NCBI GenBank assembly: GCA_026692885.1
Contig: JAPLNJ010000622.1
Span: forward strand, 1-29,282
Length of the DNA stretch: 29,282 nucleotides
Direction of reading: 5' to 3'
DNA from: Planctomycetota bacterium
Lineage (GTDB): Bacteria > Planctomycetota > Planctomycetia > Pirellulales > Pirellulaceae
Shown here: positions 15,962 through 23,512 of the stretch, piece after piece
Layout of the letters: each line of letters opens with the position of its first letter
How positions within the stretch are numbered: position 1 is the stretch's first letter
Notes under the pieces: generated by a model
The model's database searches: none
Seen by the model: only the letters and a program-made list of their open reading frames with translations
What the model was told of the DNA's origin: nothing
Position numbers and translations under genes: made by a program

Positions 15962-16294
15962 CTATTCTGACGTTTCCGGCTCCGACATGAAAACGGTTCC
16001 AGACAGCTCTGCCGCCCCTTCCAAATCCTGGCGATCACTGAAGACTGTCTCCGAGTCGGCATCCACGTCGTCCTCCGCGTCGATGGGCGCCGGCTGTGGA
16101 TTCGCGGGGGGCAGGTCGTCATCCGGAAACAAGGGATAGTGTTCGCGCTCTACTCCGAGCGAATTCCGCCACGCCGGGGGTACGTCGAGCGCCCCGGCGG
16201 CCCGGAGTTCATCGACGGAAATCAAGTGCGGACCTTCCTTGAAGTCCACGCTGGCGAGAAATTCAAGAAGGGATTCTAAGTCGGGGTCCTTCAC
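15962..16294 (-). CDS. Hypothetical acidic protein downstream of the R-M gene
   Basis: A 110-aa acidic protein starting MKDPDLESLLEFLASVDFKE, with VDELRAAGALDVPPAWRNSL in the middle and a strongly acidic tail (APIDAEDDVDADSETVF). Its start overlaps the end of the type ISP R-M C-terminal fragment by 32 bases, so it was the next gene of that operon. No motif or membrane segment is recognised. It may be a small accessory or antirestriction-like partner, but nothing in the sequence proves this. With its upstream gene broken, expression is doubtful. Confidence 0.5.
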   Translation of the reverse strand: MKDPDLESLLEFLASVDFKEGPHLISVDELRAAGALDVPPAWRNSLGVEREHYPLFPDDDLPPANPQPAPIDAEDDVDADSETVFSDRQDLEGAAELSGTVFMSEPETSE

Positions 16295-16672
16295 AGACGG
16301 CCTCCAGAAGTTTTGCCTGGATTGGTTCCATGTCCACGAGCAACGCCAAGACGTGCAGCACGTTGAGCAGTTCGGTCGTGTACTCGGCGAGCCAATGGTC
16401 GGGCTGGATATCGCCGAGCTTGGACGGCGGCCGCCTGTCGCCGATTATCGGCCGCTCACGGTTCTTCTTACGGTAGCTGAACCACTGCGTCAATACCCGC
16501 TTGCCGGACACTTCATACTGCCACACCGCGGCCGGCACGTTGTCAATGCACCCTGTGCCGATCATCAGGCGGTGCTTGGTTTCATCATACTGGATTTCAT
16601 CGGGCATGGAATCGGGATCGTCGGGGAGCCCGGCGGGCAACTGTGGCTGTCCGTCGTGAGTTGCGGGGCAGG
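16263..16672 (-). pseudogene. Type ISP R-M enzyme, C-terminal fragment
   Basis: In this frame the protein reads LPAGLPDDPDSMPDEIQYDE, then VPAAVWQYEVSGKRVLTQWF, SYRKKNRERPIIGDRRPPSK and WLAEYTTELLNVLHVLALLV. The VWxYEVSGxxVLxxWFxYR and LLNVLxxLVxMEPxQAxLL segments are hallmarks of the C-terminal specificity region of type ISP single-chain restriction-methyltransferases. It ends at its natural stop (16263). Upstream of about 16672 the frame continues open but loses the family's character, marking the junction with inserted DNA. The N-terminal part of what is probably the same gene lies 2.1 kb away at 18771-20071, same strand and order. Confidence 0.7.
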
Positions 16673-16904
16673 CCCTGCGCGATACTACAGGGACAACGCG
16701 AATCGAAGCAACCAGCGGAGCTTGTCGCTGCTGGGGAACGGGATTCGTGACGCTGAGATTTCCGCGCAAATGTGCGGCATCATGGAAATCGCCCGAGTTG
16801 GGGCCGATTTCCTGGAAGGTGCGGAATCGGGAACAGGGATAGTTGACCGCGGGCGGCGGCAAGCCGATAATCCACTGAGTACCCCCAGCAAAGGAGCAAC
16901 TCCC
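16673..16904. other. Left flank of inserted cargo, no gene
   Basis: Between the R-M C-terminal fragment and the DUF433 start there is ~230 bases with an open plus-strand frame (MEIARVGADFLEGAESGTGI) lacking family features. It is probably the leading edge of the cargo that split the R-M gene and would contain the promoter of the TA pair; no -10/-35 pair stands out. Confidence 0.35.
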
Positions 16905-16916
16905 GTGAGTCTCGTT
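16877..16916. repeat. 40-bp direct repeat flanking the TA pair, left copy
   Basis: Contains the ribosome site and first codons of the DUF433 gene (CAGCAAAGGAGCAACTCCCG followed by TGAGTCTCGTT). A near-identical 39-base copy lies at 17593-17631, right after the toxin stop, so the TA pair is bracketed by the duplicated start region. Confidence 0.85.
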
Positions 16917-17234
16917 ATCCAGACCCATACCCCACCCATTTGCCAAGACGAAGCGGGCGCGCTGCGCGTGGGAAACTCGCGCGTTCTGTTGGAACTCGTT
17001 ATCCAGGAATTCCAGGACGGGGCAACCCCGGAAACGATCGCTCAACAGTTCCCGACGTTGGCCCTGTCCGACGTCTACGCGGTCATCGCTTACTACCTGC
17101 GCCATCGGGAAGAAATCGAAGCGTACCTTGAACAACGCCAAGAACTCGCGCAGCAAGTCCAGGAACGGATTGAGGCGGCGCAACCGGACCTTAGCGGAAT
17201 TCGGCGGCGGTTGCTGGCGGCGCGTCCGGCGTAG
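16905..17234 (+). CDS. DUF433-family antitoxin
   Basis: A 109-aa protein from a GTG at 16905 with AAGGAG eight bases upstream. It shows DEAGALRVGNSRVLLELVIQ and EFQDGATPETIAQQFPTLAL with SDVYAVIAYYLRHREEIEAY, the DUF433 core with a winged-helix-like DNA-binding segment (GxSPEEIxxxFPxLxLxDVYxxxxYYL). The C-terminal ~35 residues form a charged helix (LEQRQELAQQVQERIEAAQP) that likely contacts the toxin. DUF433 proteins are encoded with DUF5615 PIN-like toxins, as here. The toxin begins nine bases after its stop. The frame stays open upstream but family length and ribosome site support this start. Confidence 0.88.
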   Translation: MSLVIQTHTPPICQDEAGALRVGNSRVLLELVIQEFQDGATPETIAQQFPTLALSDVYAVIAYYLRHREEIEAYLEQRQELAQQVQERIEAAQPDLSGIRRRLLAARPA

Positions 17235-17243
17235 GGGTGTCCC

Positions 17244-17594
17244 ATGTTGCTTTTTCTGGCCGATGAAAACCTGAAGGGTGACATCACGCGCGGACTCTTG
17301 CGGCGGAAACCCGACTTGGATTTAGTACGGGTCCAAGACGTGGGGCTATTGGGCGCGGCGGATCCCGAGGTGCTTGCGTGGGCTGCCGAAAGTGGGCGAA
17401 TCTTGCTTACCCATGATCTCGCGACAATCCCCGATTTCGCCTTCGAACGAGTGACTGCGGGCGAACCGATGCCCGGCGTTTTCGTGGTGCCGCGCCGGCT
17501 ATCTGTCCGGCAAGTGATCGAAGAAATCATCTTGCTCGCGACGGAAAGCCAGCCCGAGGAATGGGCGGGGATTGTGCTCTATCTGCCGCTTTGA
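17244..17594 (+). CDS. DUF5615 PIN-like ribonuclease toxin
   Basis: A 116-aa protein beginning LLFLADENLKGDITRGLLRR, with DLVRVQDVGLLGAADPEVLA and GRILLTHDLATIPDFAFERV. The DEN near the N-terminus, the central ADPEVLAWA, and LLTHD are the acidic positions of PIN-like nucleases (Mut7-C/DUF5615 group). It would cleave RNA and be held by the DUF433 protein. A short gap and GGGGTG before the start suggest co-translation. The protein appears full length, so this module may still be active inside the broken R-M gene. Confidence 0.88.
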   Translation: MLLFLADENLKGDITRGLLRRKPDLDLVRVQDVGLLGAADPEVLAWAAESGRILLTHDLATIPDFAFERVTAGEPMPGVFVVPRRLSVRQVIEEIILLATESQPEEWAGIVLYLPL

Positions 17595-17631
17595 GTATCC
17601 CAGCAAAGGAGCAATCCCCGTGAGTCTCGTT
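17593..17631. repeat. 40-bp direct repeat flanking the TA pair, right copy
   Basis: CAGCAAAGGAGCAATCCCCG then TGAGTCTCGTT, matching 16877-16916 with about three differences. The GTG here opens only a short frame (about 40 codons) that is unlike DUF433 after SLV, so it is a dead copy of the antitoxin start. Confidence 0.85.
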
Positions 17632-17690
17632 CGCGGAATGGAGTTAGCGGAAACAGCCCCTTTCGACTTGCGGCGCGATACCAAGCGCCT

Positions 17691-18707
17691 ATGCGTACCA
17701 TCGCCGTTTTTCTCTTGGCTTGTTGCTCCGTGTGCCTAGCTGCCGAGCCGCAAGTTTGGGCCGACAAATCTGGAAAGCTCAAGTTCCGCGGGGAAGTAAT
17801 ACGCCTAGGCGAAGACTCGGTAACGCTTCGACGCTTGGACACGAAACGCGAAGTTACCATCCCCCTCAGCAGGCTTTCGGACGAATGCAAAGAGCGGGTC
17901 AATAAGTTGAAATCCGAACAACTGGAAACCGCGAATCCGGGGCCTGAGGACGACACGAAACACAAGCCAACGTGGGAAAAGTTCATACCGAACTGCGACG
18001 TTCTCTGTGATACGTCCTACGAATCCCATGTTGGCAAAGCGGGTGCCGCGCTGGGTGGGCAGTACAAGCTCAACAACGGCACGTTTCTGTGGCCCAAGGA
18101 CGTCACGCTGCTTCAGCGAATCCTTGAGCCATACCGTGAAGTGAAAGCACGAACGACCATCTTTGACGGATTGGCGCGGCTTTCACTTGGGTTCGATGAG
18201 GTCGAAAACAAGATCCACATCGAACCACCGATGGCGATTAGCGGCCCCTACGCTTTCACGTCATACGTTTCCTTTCGGGGAGCCATCCCCCTTGACGGGC
18301 AGAAACCGCGGATTCTCCTTGTGTTGCAGTACTGCGACGACGAATGGATTTTTGCGGAGCGGGCTACGATCGCCACGGACGGCGAGAAATGGGACACCCC
18401 CAAGCTTAAGTTCCGAACTGAGAACCGCGGAAGGAAGCTCTATGAAACTGCCTACCTGGACCTGGACGACGTCAGCATTCTGCGCGAGGTTCTGAAGATT
18501 ATCACCGCAAAACGGTCAATCATTCGATTCCTAGGACCGGACCATTACAGCGACTTGGTTGTAGGTTCCGAGATGAAGAAAAACCTTGGCGTCGGGCTGC
18601 TGGCGTTTTCTGAACTCGGGCTCCACAGGGAGCTATTCCGCGAAGTGAAGCCACGCCAAGACGCAGGCCAACAGAACGAGGAAAAGGCCCCCAGCGACGG
18701 CAAATAG
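17691..18707 (+). CDS. Secreted SHD1-domain protein
   Basis: A 338-aa protein with a signal peptide (RTIAVFLLACCSVCLAAEPQ). Residues ~20-70 (VWADKSGKLKFRGEVIRLGE and TLRRLDTKREVTIPLSRLSD) match the SHD1 module, a small SH3-like domain very common in planctomycete secreted proteins. The remaining ~250 residues (WEKFIPNCDVLCDTSYESHV onward) are not recognised. There is no good ribosome site before the ATG, and the second TA repeat lies 60 bases upstream, so its 5' region may have been replaced. It is convergent with, and its last 74 bases run against, the frame of the R-M N-terminal fragment. Confidence 0.65.
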   Translation: MRTIAVFLLACCSVCLAAEPQVWADKSGKLKFRGEVIRLGEDSVTLRRLDTKREVTIPLSRLSDECKERVNKLKSEQLETANPGPEDDTKHKPTWEKFIPNCDVLCDTSYESHVGKAGAALGGQYKLNNGTFLWPKDVTLLQRILEPYREVKARTTIFDGLARLSLGFDEVENKIHIEPPMAISGPYAFTSYVSFRGAIPLDGQKPRILLVLQYCDDEWIFAERATIATDGEKWDTPKLKFRTENRGRKLYETAYLDLDDVSILREVLKIITAKRSIIRFLGPDHYSDLVVGSEMKKNLGVGLLAFSELGLHRELFREVKPRQDAGQQNEEKAPSDGK

Positions 18708-18770
18708 CGTGTTTCTGGCAATGCCCGATGATGTTACTACGCGCGGGCGGGCAAGCACGCAACCAACGGG

Positions 18771-20071
18771 ATTGCCAATCAGCTCGATCAATTCGGCGTA
18801 GATGCGGAGCTGGGCGACCGCAAACGGACCGAGTTGCATCTCGAACGCGACCAAGCGACCGATGGCCGACTCGATCGCCTGCGGCACGGCTCCCGGCCCT
18901 TGATCGGCCTCCACGGCGGCGGCGATGCGGCGTAGCACGCCGAGGATGAACGTCCCTGTTCCCGCGGCGGGATCGGCGAGCGTCACGTCGGCGGAAGCCA
19001 AGCCCGCACTGCGGCCGAAATGCTGACGAAGCGCATCATCCACGAGGCGGATCATCGGCCCGACAACTTCCGGCGGCGTGTAGTACGAGCCCGTCAGCTT
19101 GCGCAGCGTGTTGTCGTAGACGGCCAGAAAGTCCTCGTAGAAGTAGAGCCAAGCGTCCGGATTTCCCTTGCTGATGGCCTGCCAATTGACCGCGTCGAGT
19201 ACACGGACCAGCGCGCCCAGCGACGTCTTCAGAGTCGCGTTGTTGCCGACTTCGTCCGTGAGCAGACGCAGGGCCGCGCCGATGAGCGAGTTGGTCTTGC
19301 CGAGTTGCTTGCCGACCTGATCCAGCCCGTCGGCGAGACGGATGTTGCTCGAGCGGGCCATCAACAGGCCGAAGGTGACGGCCTGCGCATAGCCGTCAGC
19401 AAACTGCTCATCGTCCGCTTCGGGAAAGAGGAGCTTCCGCCAGTCGGCGGCGAGAGCGGTGAGAGCAGGGCTTTTCTCGGCGAGTTGTTCGGTGACTTCG
19501 TCGCGCAGCAGTCGGCACAGCCGCGCCGAGACCTTGGCAAGTTCCGCAGCCGACTTCGGCTGAATTGGTTCCCAGCGAAGGAAGTTGTCAAACCGCGCAA
19601 GGAGTTCGAGTGGAGCCGCGAGTTTCGATCCCGACGCTTCTACATCGCCCTCCAATTCGACGATGGAGCCGACGAGTTCGCCGTTTTGCCAAAGACTGAA
19701 CGAGTTGCCGTCGGTATAGAGAAGGTTGGGAAGGGATTGGAGCTTTTCCCATTGTTCCTTGTCGTGCCCTTTGTAGCGGCGTGGGTCGGCGCCTTTGCGG
19801 GGGCTTTGACTTCCACGTAGCCGACGAGCACTTTGCGCAGTGTGATCGCGTAATCCGGTCGGGTCTTGAGCGTGGGCAGCAACGATTCACCGACCGCGGT
19901 GAACAGCTCGCGCTGGAAACCACAAAGCTCCACGAGATCAGCGAACAGCCGTTCCAGCGGGGCGCGAAGCTGGTCCTCCGGTTCGCCGCTGGCGGCGGGG
20001 TTCGCAAGCTTTGCTTTCGCGTCGGCCCCGAAGCGGGCAATCGCTGTTTTCAAGTCAAGCATCTGCGGCAC
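18771..20071 (-). pseudogene. Type ISP R-M enzyme, N-terminal fragment, frameshifted
   Basis: From an ATG at 20071 (or 20062) the frame reads LDLKTAIARFGADAKAKLAN and PDYAITLRKVLVGYVEVKAP, the usual N-terminal nuclease region (PDxxxxxxxxxxGxVEVKAP). Near 19798 one base appears lost in a run of Gs. In the next frame the protein continues DPRRYKGHDKEQWEKLQSLP, NLLYTDGNSFSLWQNGEL, then YFYEDFLAVYDNTLRKLTGS, YYTPPEVVGPMIRLVDDALR, methylase motif I LADPAAGTGTF (rc of ~18946-18978) and FEMQLGPFAVAQLRIYAELI. At about 18771 it leaves the family before the NPPY catalytic motif and runs antisense into the SHD1 gene. The enzyme is dead: frameshift, no middle, no NPPY. Confidence 0.85.
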
Positions 20072-20284
20072 GCGGCACTCATGGTCAACAGATACGGTGA
20101 ATGATTTGGTGAGAATTCTATCCGGGCCGGGTACATTTGTGCAATGCTACTGCGGCATGGTTCGGGACTCAACCTCGGTAGACGGTTGCGTCGGTCTTGA
20201 CCTGTTGCCGGACACCCGAGGAAACAGGCCGCGGCGTACGCGAGAATCCGCGAGACTTGCCAGCCCTGGACAACGCGCGGTGAT
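20072..20284. other. Flank between the R-M start and the duplication, no gene
   Basis: About 210 bases upstream of the R-M start. No -10/-35 pair is clear on the minus strand and no gene is recognised. Confidence 0.35.
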
Positions 20285-20367
20285 CTATCGTTCCCAGCGA
20301 ACGGTGATCTCGCGGGTTTGCGTCAGGTCGATGCGGCCGGCGTCGTAGTCGCCGCGTTCGGGGTGTT
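20285..20367 (-). pseudogene. C-terminal remnant of an unidentified gene
   Basis: The minus-strand frame reads EHPERGDYDAGRIDLTQTRE and ITVRWER with a stop at 20285-20287. It looks like a true protein end and is cut at exactly 20367, where duplication copy 2 begins, so the duplication or insertion event removed the rest of this gene. Family unknown. Confidence 0.35.
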
Positions 20368-20369
20368 CC

Positions 20370-20540
20370 GACCCGGACGACAAATGGACGGTGGGCCTGA
20401 CGCTGAACGGCCAGCCGGTCGACCTGAAGAGGGCCTACGGCGACGTGTATCCGCTCGGCCGTGAACGGACCTTCACCGGCTTCTATGCCGACGTCTCGAG
20501 CCTGAAACCCACGGGGGAGCAAGAAGTCCGCCGCGACTGA
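20370..20540 (+). pseudogene. 3'-end copy of the large glycosidase gene
   Basis: Reads DPDDKWTVGLTLNGQPVDLK, RAYGDVYPLGRERTFTGFYA, DVSSLKPTGEQEVRRD and a stop at 20538-20540. The first ~48 codons are identical to the end of the gene at 12734-15529. The endings then differ because of the 26-base stretch, so this copy probably shows an older C-terminus. No start codon; truncated by the duplication edge. Confidence 0.85.
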
Positions 20541-20610
20541 TGTTTCGAGAGCGAGAGCCTTGAGACCCACTGCTGGGAACATCTTGCGGTTGTCCAAATC
20601 CTCAATTTTT

Positions 20611-20720
20611 CTCGTTCCGACGCTCTGCGTCGGAACGCAAGTTACGGACGCTCTGCGTCCTGGGGCAGACGACGCGGAGCGTCAAAACACTTGCGTTCCC
20701 ACGCAGAGCGTGGGAACGAG
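20611..20720. repeat. Palindrome with CGCTCTGCGT units, copy 2
   Basis: Same structure as 15577-15694, 8 bases shorter on its right side. It lies between the glycosidase 3' copy and the convergent 410-aa gene. Confidence 0.8.
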
Positions 20721-20812
20721 AGAGGCGTGAAGATGTTCACAGCAGTGGCCTTGAGACCGGTCGTCGTTGGTGGTGACCAAGCCGGGCGTGATGACGACGT
20801 GGATCGGGGCCG

Positions 20813-22045
20813 TTACTTGGCCGTCCCAACCTGGAGCACTTCCGGCTTGTCGGCCGATCCGGGCTGGCAGCGGAGTTCGAAGCCGGCGTCGGTCTTGCGG
20901 TACTCGACCGACCCGTGGTCCGGAACCGCGGCGCCCTTAATCGAGTCGGGGCCGTGGCGTTGTACTTGGATGGCAATCGTCAGCAGACTTCTGCGCACGT
21001 GGAGCTGGTCTTCGCGGTCGGCAACTTTGGCGATGGCGGGCAGGAACATGGAGGAGAGAGTTCGCAATACATCTGCGGGCTTGGCAGACTTGCGGGTTTC
21101 GGCCAACTTCGCTTCGAATTCGGTCCAGCGGCCACGCCGTTCGGCGGGGCGGAGGCCCGCGATCTTCGTCGACTCCGCGTAGTCCGCTCGCAGCAGACGC
21201 AGCGACTCCCGCACGTCGGCGATGGTCAGGGATTCGAGTAACTTGCGCCGCTGGGCCGAGTCCGCTTCGTTCGCGTCGCTCGGGCTGCCGTCGTTTGTCT
21301 GCTTCAGCAGCGCGTCCAGGACCTTTCCGCCGGCTTTCGGGTCATTGAGCCGGGCGGCCTCGGCGTCGATGAAGCGTTCCATCCAATCGCCGAACATCCG
21401 GCCTTCGAGCCGCATGCAGTCCACCACGGAAGGCGTCGCGGGGAGTGTCTTCAACGCCGCCGCCAGACTGTCCAGTTGTTGCGGCGAGAGACTCGCCAAA
21501 TTCGCCGCGAGGACCTCCGTTGCCATGTTTTCGATGGCCACGTCGACCAACAAGGAGATCAGTACTGGGCTCCTGCCGCAGTCGCGGGCCATTTTCAGCA
21601 CGGCGACAACGTCCGCGACGGCTTCGTTCGTGGCCTTCGCGGCAAAACGCAAGCGGGCTCGCAAGAGAGCCGCCCGACCTAGCTCGCGGGCCTTCTGCAA
21701 ATGCGGCAACAGCAATCCAGGGCCGTCGTCGTAATTGAGGTTCCAGTCGCACACGGCCACTCCACGGGCGCGGTGCATCTCGCGCAGGGCCGTGTCAAAA
21801 CGGGCCACGATTGGCTGGAGATCGTCGGTCACGGATGCGGTCGTCGACTTGATCGCGGCTTCGTACTTCGTCTTTTCGTCGCCCTCCAGCGTCGGCAGGG
21901 CTGCGAACGCTTGCCAATAGATCACCGCAGCGTTGGGGCTAGTGGCGGCGCCGTCAGGCGACGGATCGGCCGCGGAAAGAGGACTGACGGACACGGTTTG
22001 GGTCAACATCAAACCGGCCAGAAACAGACCAAAATGGCAGCTCAT
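20813..22045 (-). CDS. Secreted helical protein of the ECF sigma operon
   Basis: A 410-aa protein with a signal peptide (MSCHFGLFLAGLMLTQTVSV, then SPLSAADPS). The body is almost entirely helical: NAAVIYWQAFAALPTLEGDE, LQKARELGRAALLRARLRFA and LVDVAIENMATEVLAANLAS. I recognise no enzyme motif. It starts two bases after the anti-sigma stop, with AAGGAG overlapping the end of that gene, so the three genes are one transcript. Proteins of this kind follow sigma/anti-sigma pairs in planctomycetes, and it may sense or carry out the response in the periplasm. Its last ~50 codons are duplicated at 15787-15936. Confidence 0.75.
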   Translation of the reverse strand: MSCHFGLFLAGLMLTQTVSVSPLSAADPSPDGAATSPNAAVIYWQAFAALPTLEGDEKTKYEAAIKSTTASVTDDLQPIVARFDTALREMHRARGVAVCDWNLNYDDGPGLLLPHLQKARELGRAALLRARLRFAAKATNEAVADVVAVLKMARDCGRSPVLISLLVDVAIENMATEVLAANLASLSPQQLDSLAAALKTLPATPSVVDCMRLEGRMFGDWMERFIDAEAARLNDPKAGGKVLDALLKQTNDGSPSDANEADSAQRRKLLESLTIADVRESLRLLRADYAESTKIAGLRPAERRGRWTEFEAKLAETRKSAKPADVLRTLSSMFLPAIAKVADREDQLHVRRSLLTIAIQVQRHGPDSIKGAAVPDHGSVEYRKTDAGFELRCQPGSADKPEVLQVGTAK

Positions 22046-22047
22046 GG

Positions 22048-22677
22048 CTAGAACTCCTTCAACAGGGAATGCGGATGATACGGTTCAAACACGATGGATT
22101 CGCCGTGCCGCTGCAACAGGGCCTCGAAGGCTTCGTCGGACTGTGCCAGGGCCAGCTCGTAGTCTCGCAAAGTGGGCTGCGACCAGACGCGTTCGACAAG
22201 CACTTTCGCCGGTGGCGATGGCGGCGGGAGGTCAGGCGGTAGCGGCGTTTGGTCCACCGCGGACTTCGCTCCGTCGGTCGCCACGCGCGGCGACTGCGGA
22301 ACGGGCAGCGAGCCTCTGGGCTGACGATGGGTCAGCCACAGAGTAGCGATGAGCAGCGAGGCCGCCAACGCTCCACTCAGCCAGAGCACGAGCGAAGGTG
22401 TACGCCGCGCCGGTTGATGCGGTGTCACGTGATCCGCCGCTTCATGCCAGCCGTCGCAGATTGCTGCAGTATGGACCGCCGCCGCAGGACGGCTGCGGCT
22501 CAGGCACGCACACACCGCGTTCAGTTCGGCAAGCCGCGCCGTACAGGCCATGCAGCCAGCCAGATGCTGGCGCACGCCGGCTTCCTCCTCGGCCGGCAGG
22601 CACTCCGCCGCCAACAAGCTGATCGGCTCGTGCCAGCGTTCGCAGTTGGAAAATAGGTCGGTCATGGTCAGGCTCAC
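22048..22677 (-). CDS. Zinc-finger anti-sigma factor, membrane-anchored
   Basis: A 209-aa protein. Residues 12-46 hold CERWHEPISLLAAECLPAEE and VRQHLAGCMACTARL: H38, C42 and C45 form the HxxxCxxC of ZAS-type anti-sigma domains. One transmembrane segment lies at ~95-115 (SLVLWLSGALAASLLIATLW). The outer part is proline-rich (TPLPPDLPPPSPP) and then charged. It would hold the ECF factor at the membrane until a signal releases it. Start and sigma stop overlap as ATGA (22677-22674). An alternative start at residue 5 is possible. Confidence 0.85.
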   Translation of the reverse strand: MSLTMTDLFSNCERWHEPISLLAAECLPAEEEAGVRQHLAGCMACTARLAELNAVCACLSRSRPAAAVHTAAICDGWHEAADHVTPHQPARRTPSLVLWLSGALAASLLIATLWLTHRQPRGSLPVPQSPRVATDGAKSAVDQTPLPPDLPPPSPPAKVLVERVWSQPTLRDYELALAQSDEAFEALLQRHGESIVFEPYHPHSLLKEF

Positions 22678-23270
22678 GTGTCGGACACAGATGATTCCCC
22701 GAAAACGGCGAGAAGGTTCACTCCATTTTTCGCGAGGCGCAGTTTTTCCAGGCCATGATGCAGCCGCGACTTGACGGTGCCGAGCGGGCAGCCGAGCAGC
22801 GTGGCGATCTCGTCCAGCGACGCGGCGGCGAAAAACCGCAGTTCGAGGACCGCCCGGTGTTCGTCGGGCAGGGCCGCCAACGCCGCTTGCACCAGCCGGG
22901 CCTGTTCCGCCTGCTCGGCGGCGGCGGCCGGTCCGGCCTCGCGAGAAGGCCGTTCGACTGCCTGCTCCTCCCCGCCGACCGCCGGTCGCGGCTTGCGGCG
23001 CGCCTTGAGAAACCGATGCCGCAGAATACCGTACAGCCAGGTTGAGAACCGGCCCCGGCTGTCGAACCGCCGCAGTGACCGCCAGGCTTCAACGAGCGTT
23101 TCCTGGGCCAGGTCCTCGGCTTCGTGATCGTCGCGGCACAGGGCCCGCGCGCACCGCCACAGCGGCTCGGCGTGCAGTTCGACCAAGCGGCCGAACGCCG
23201 CCGACTCGCCGTCTTGCGCGCGGCGCACTAACTCGGCTTCGTGTGGCGGGATCCTGTTCACGATACCCAT
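22674..23270 (-). CDS. ECF-family RNA polymerase sigma factor
   Basis: A 198-aa protein from the ATG at 23270 (GGGGA four bases upstream); the open frame extends far upstream but through repeat element B and without homology. Region 2 is at ~25-90: LVELHAEPLWRCARALCRDD, EAEDLAQETLVEAWRSLRRF and FSTWLYGILRHRFLKARRK. Region 4 is at ~128-180: ALAALPDEHRAVLELRFFAA and LDEIATLLGCPLGTVKSRLH. It directs polymerase to a stress or surface-related regulon. Upstream, the minus strand carries GTGAACCTTTTCGGG, which could be an autoregulated -35 (GAAC type), but no matching -10 is certain. Confidence 0.93.
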   Translation of the reverse strand: MGIVNRIPPHEAELVRRAQDGESAAFGRLVELHAEPLWRCARALCRDDHEAEDLAQETLVEAWRSLRRFDSRGRFSTWLYGILRHRFLKARRKPRPAVGGEEQAVERPSREAGPAAAAEQAEQARLVQAALAALPDEHRAVLELRFFAAASLDEIATLLGCPLGTVKSRLHHGLEKLRLAKNGVNLLAVFGESSVSDT

Positions 23271-23512
23271 TATTCCCCAGTTCTCCCGAAAAGGTTCACG
23301 GGGCTCGAAGTACCGCCGTCGAATTCCTGTAGATTTACAATTCTTCCAAGAAAAGACGCAAGTCCCCGTGTTCCTCGACCGCCGTAGTGCAGAGCAGGCT
23401 GGCGTGTTCAGTTTGTGTCTGTCAAGGCCAATTGATTTGATCCCGTTTCTATTCTGCGTTGAGGCTGCTGTGCGCGGTTGAGTTTGCCTCGTTCGACCCC
23501 TACGCCACGGGA
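23271..23512. other. Upstream region of the sigma operon
   Basis: About 240 bases with no gene. It holds the presumed promoter of the sigma operon, including the GAACC-containing segment at about 23285-23300 on the minus strand, and then AT-rich DNA up to repeat element B. Confidence 0.35.

Larger units (their letters stand above)
20368..20962. repeat. Long direct duplication, copy 2
   Basis: A 595-base block matching 15360-15936 in the same orientation. It carries the 3' end of the glycosidase, the palindrome, and continues into the intact 410-aa gene. It keeps a 26-base stretch (20513-20538 region) lost in copy 1 and lacks an 8-base stretch present in copy 1. Confidence 0.93.

Noticed and set aside
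16239..16904. Upstream extension of the DUF433 frame
   Set aside because: It reads antisense through the R-M C-terminal fragment; the GTG at 16905 with AAGGAG matches the family length.
18633..18770. Apparent membrane helix at the end of the R-M N-terminal frame (LFAVAGGLFLVLLACVLAWL)
   Set aside because: This part is antisense to the 3' end of the SHD1 gene and lies beyond the point where R-M similarity ends; a chance read-through.
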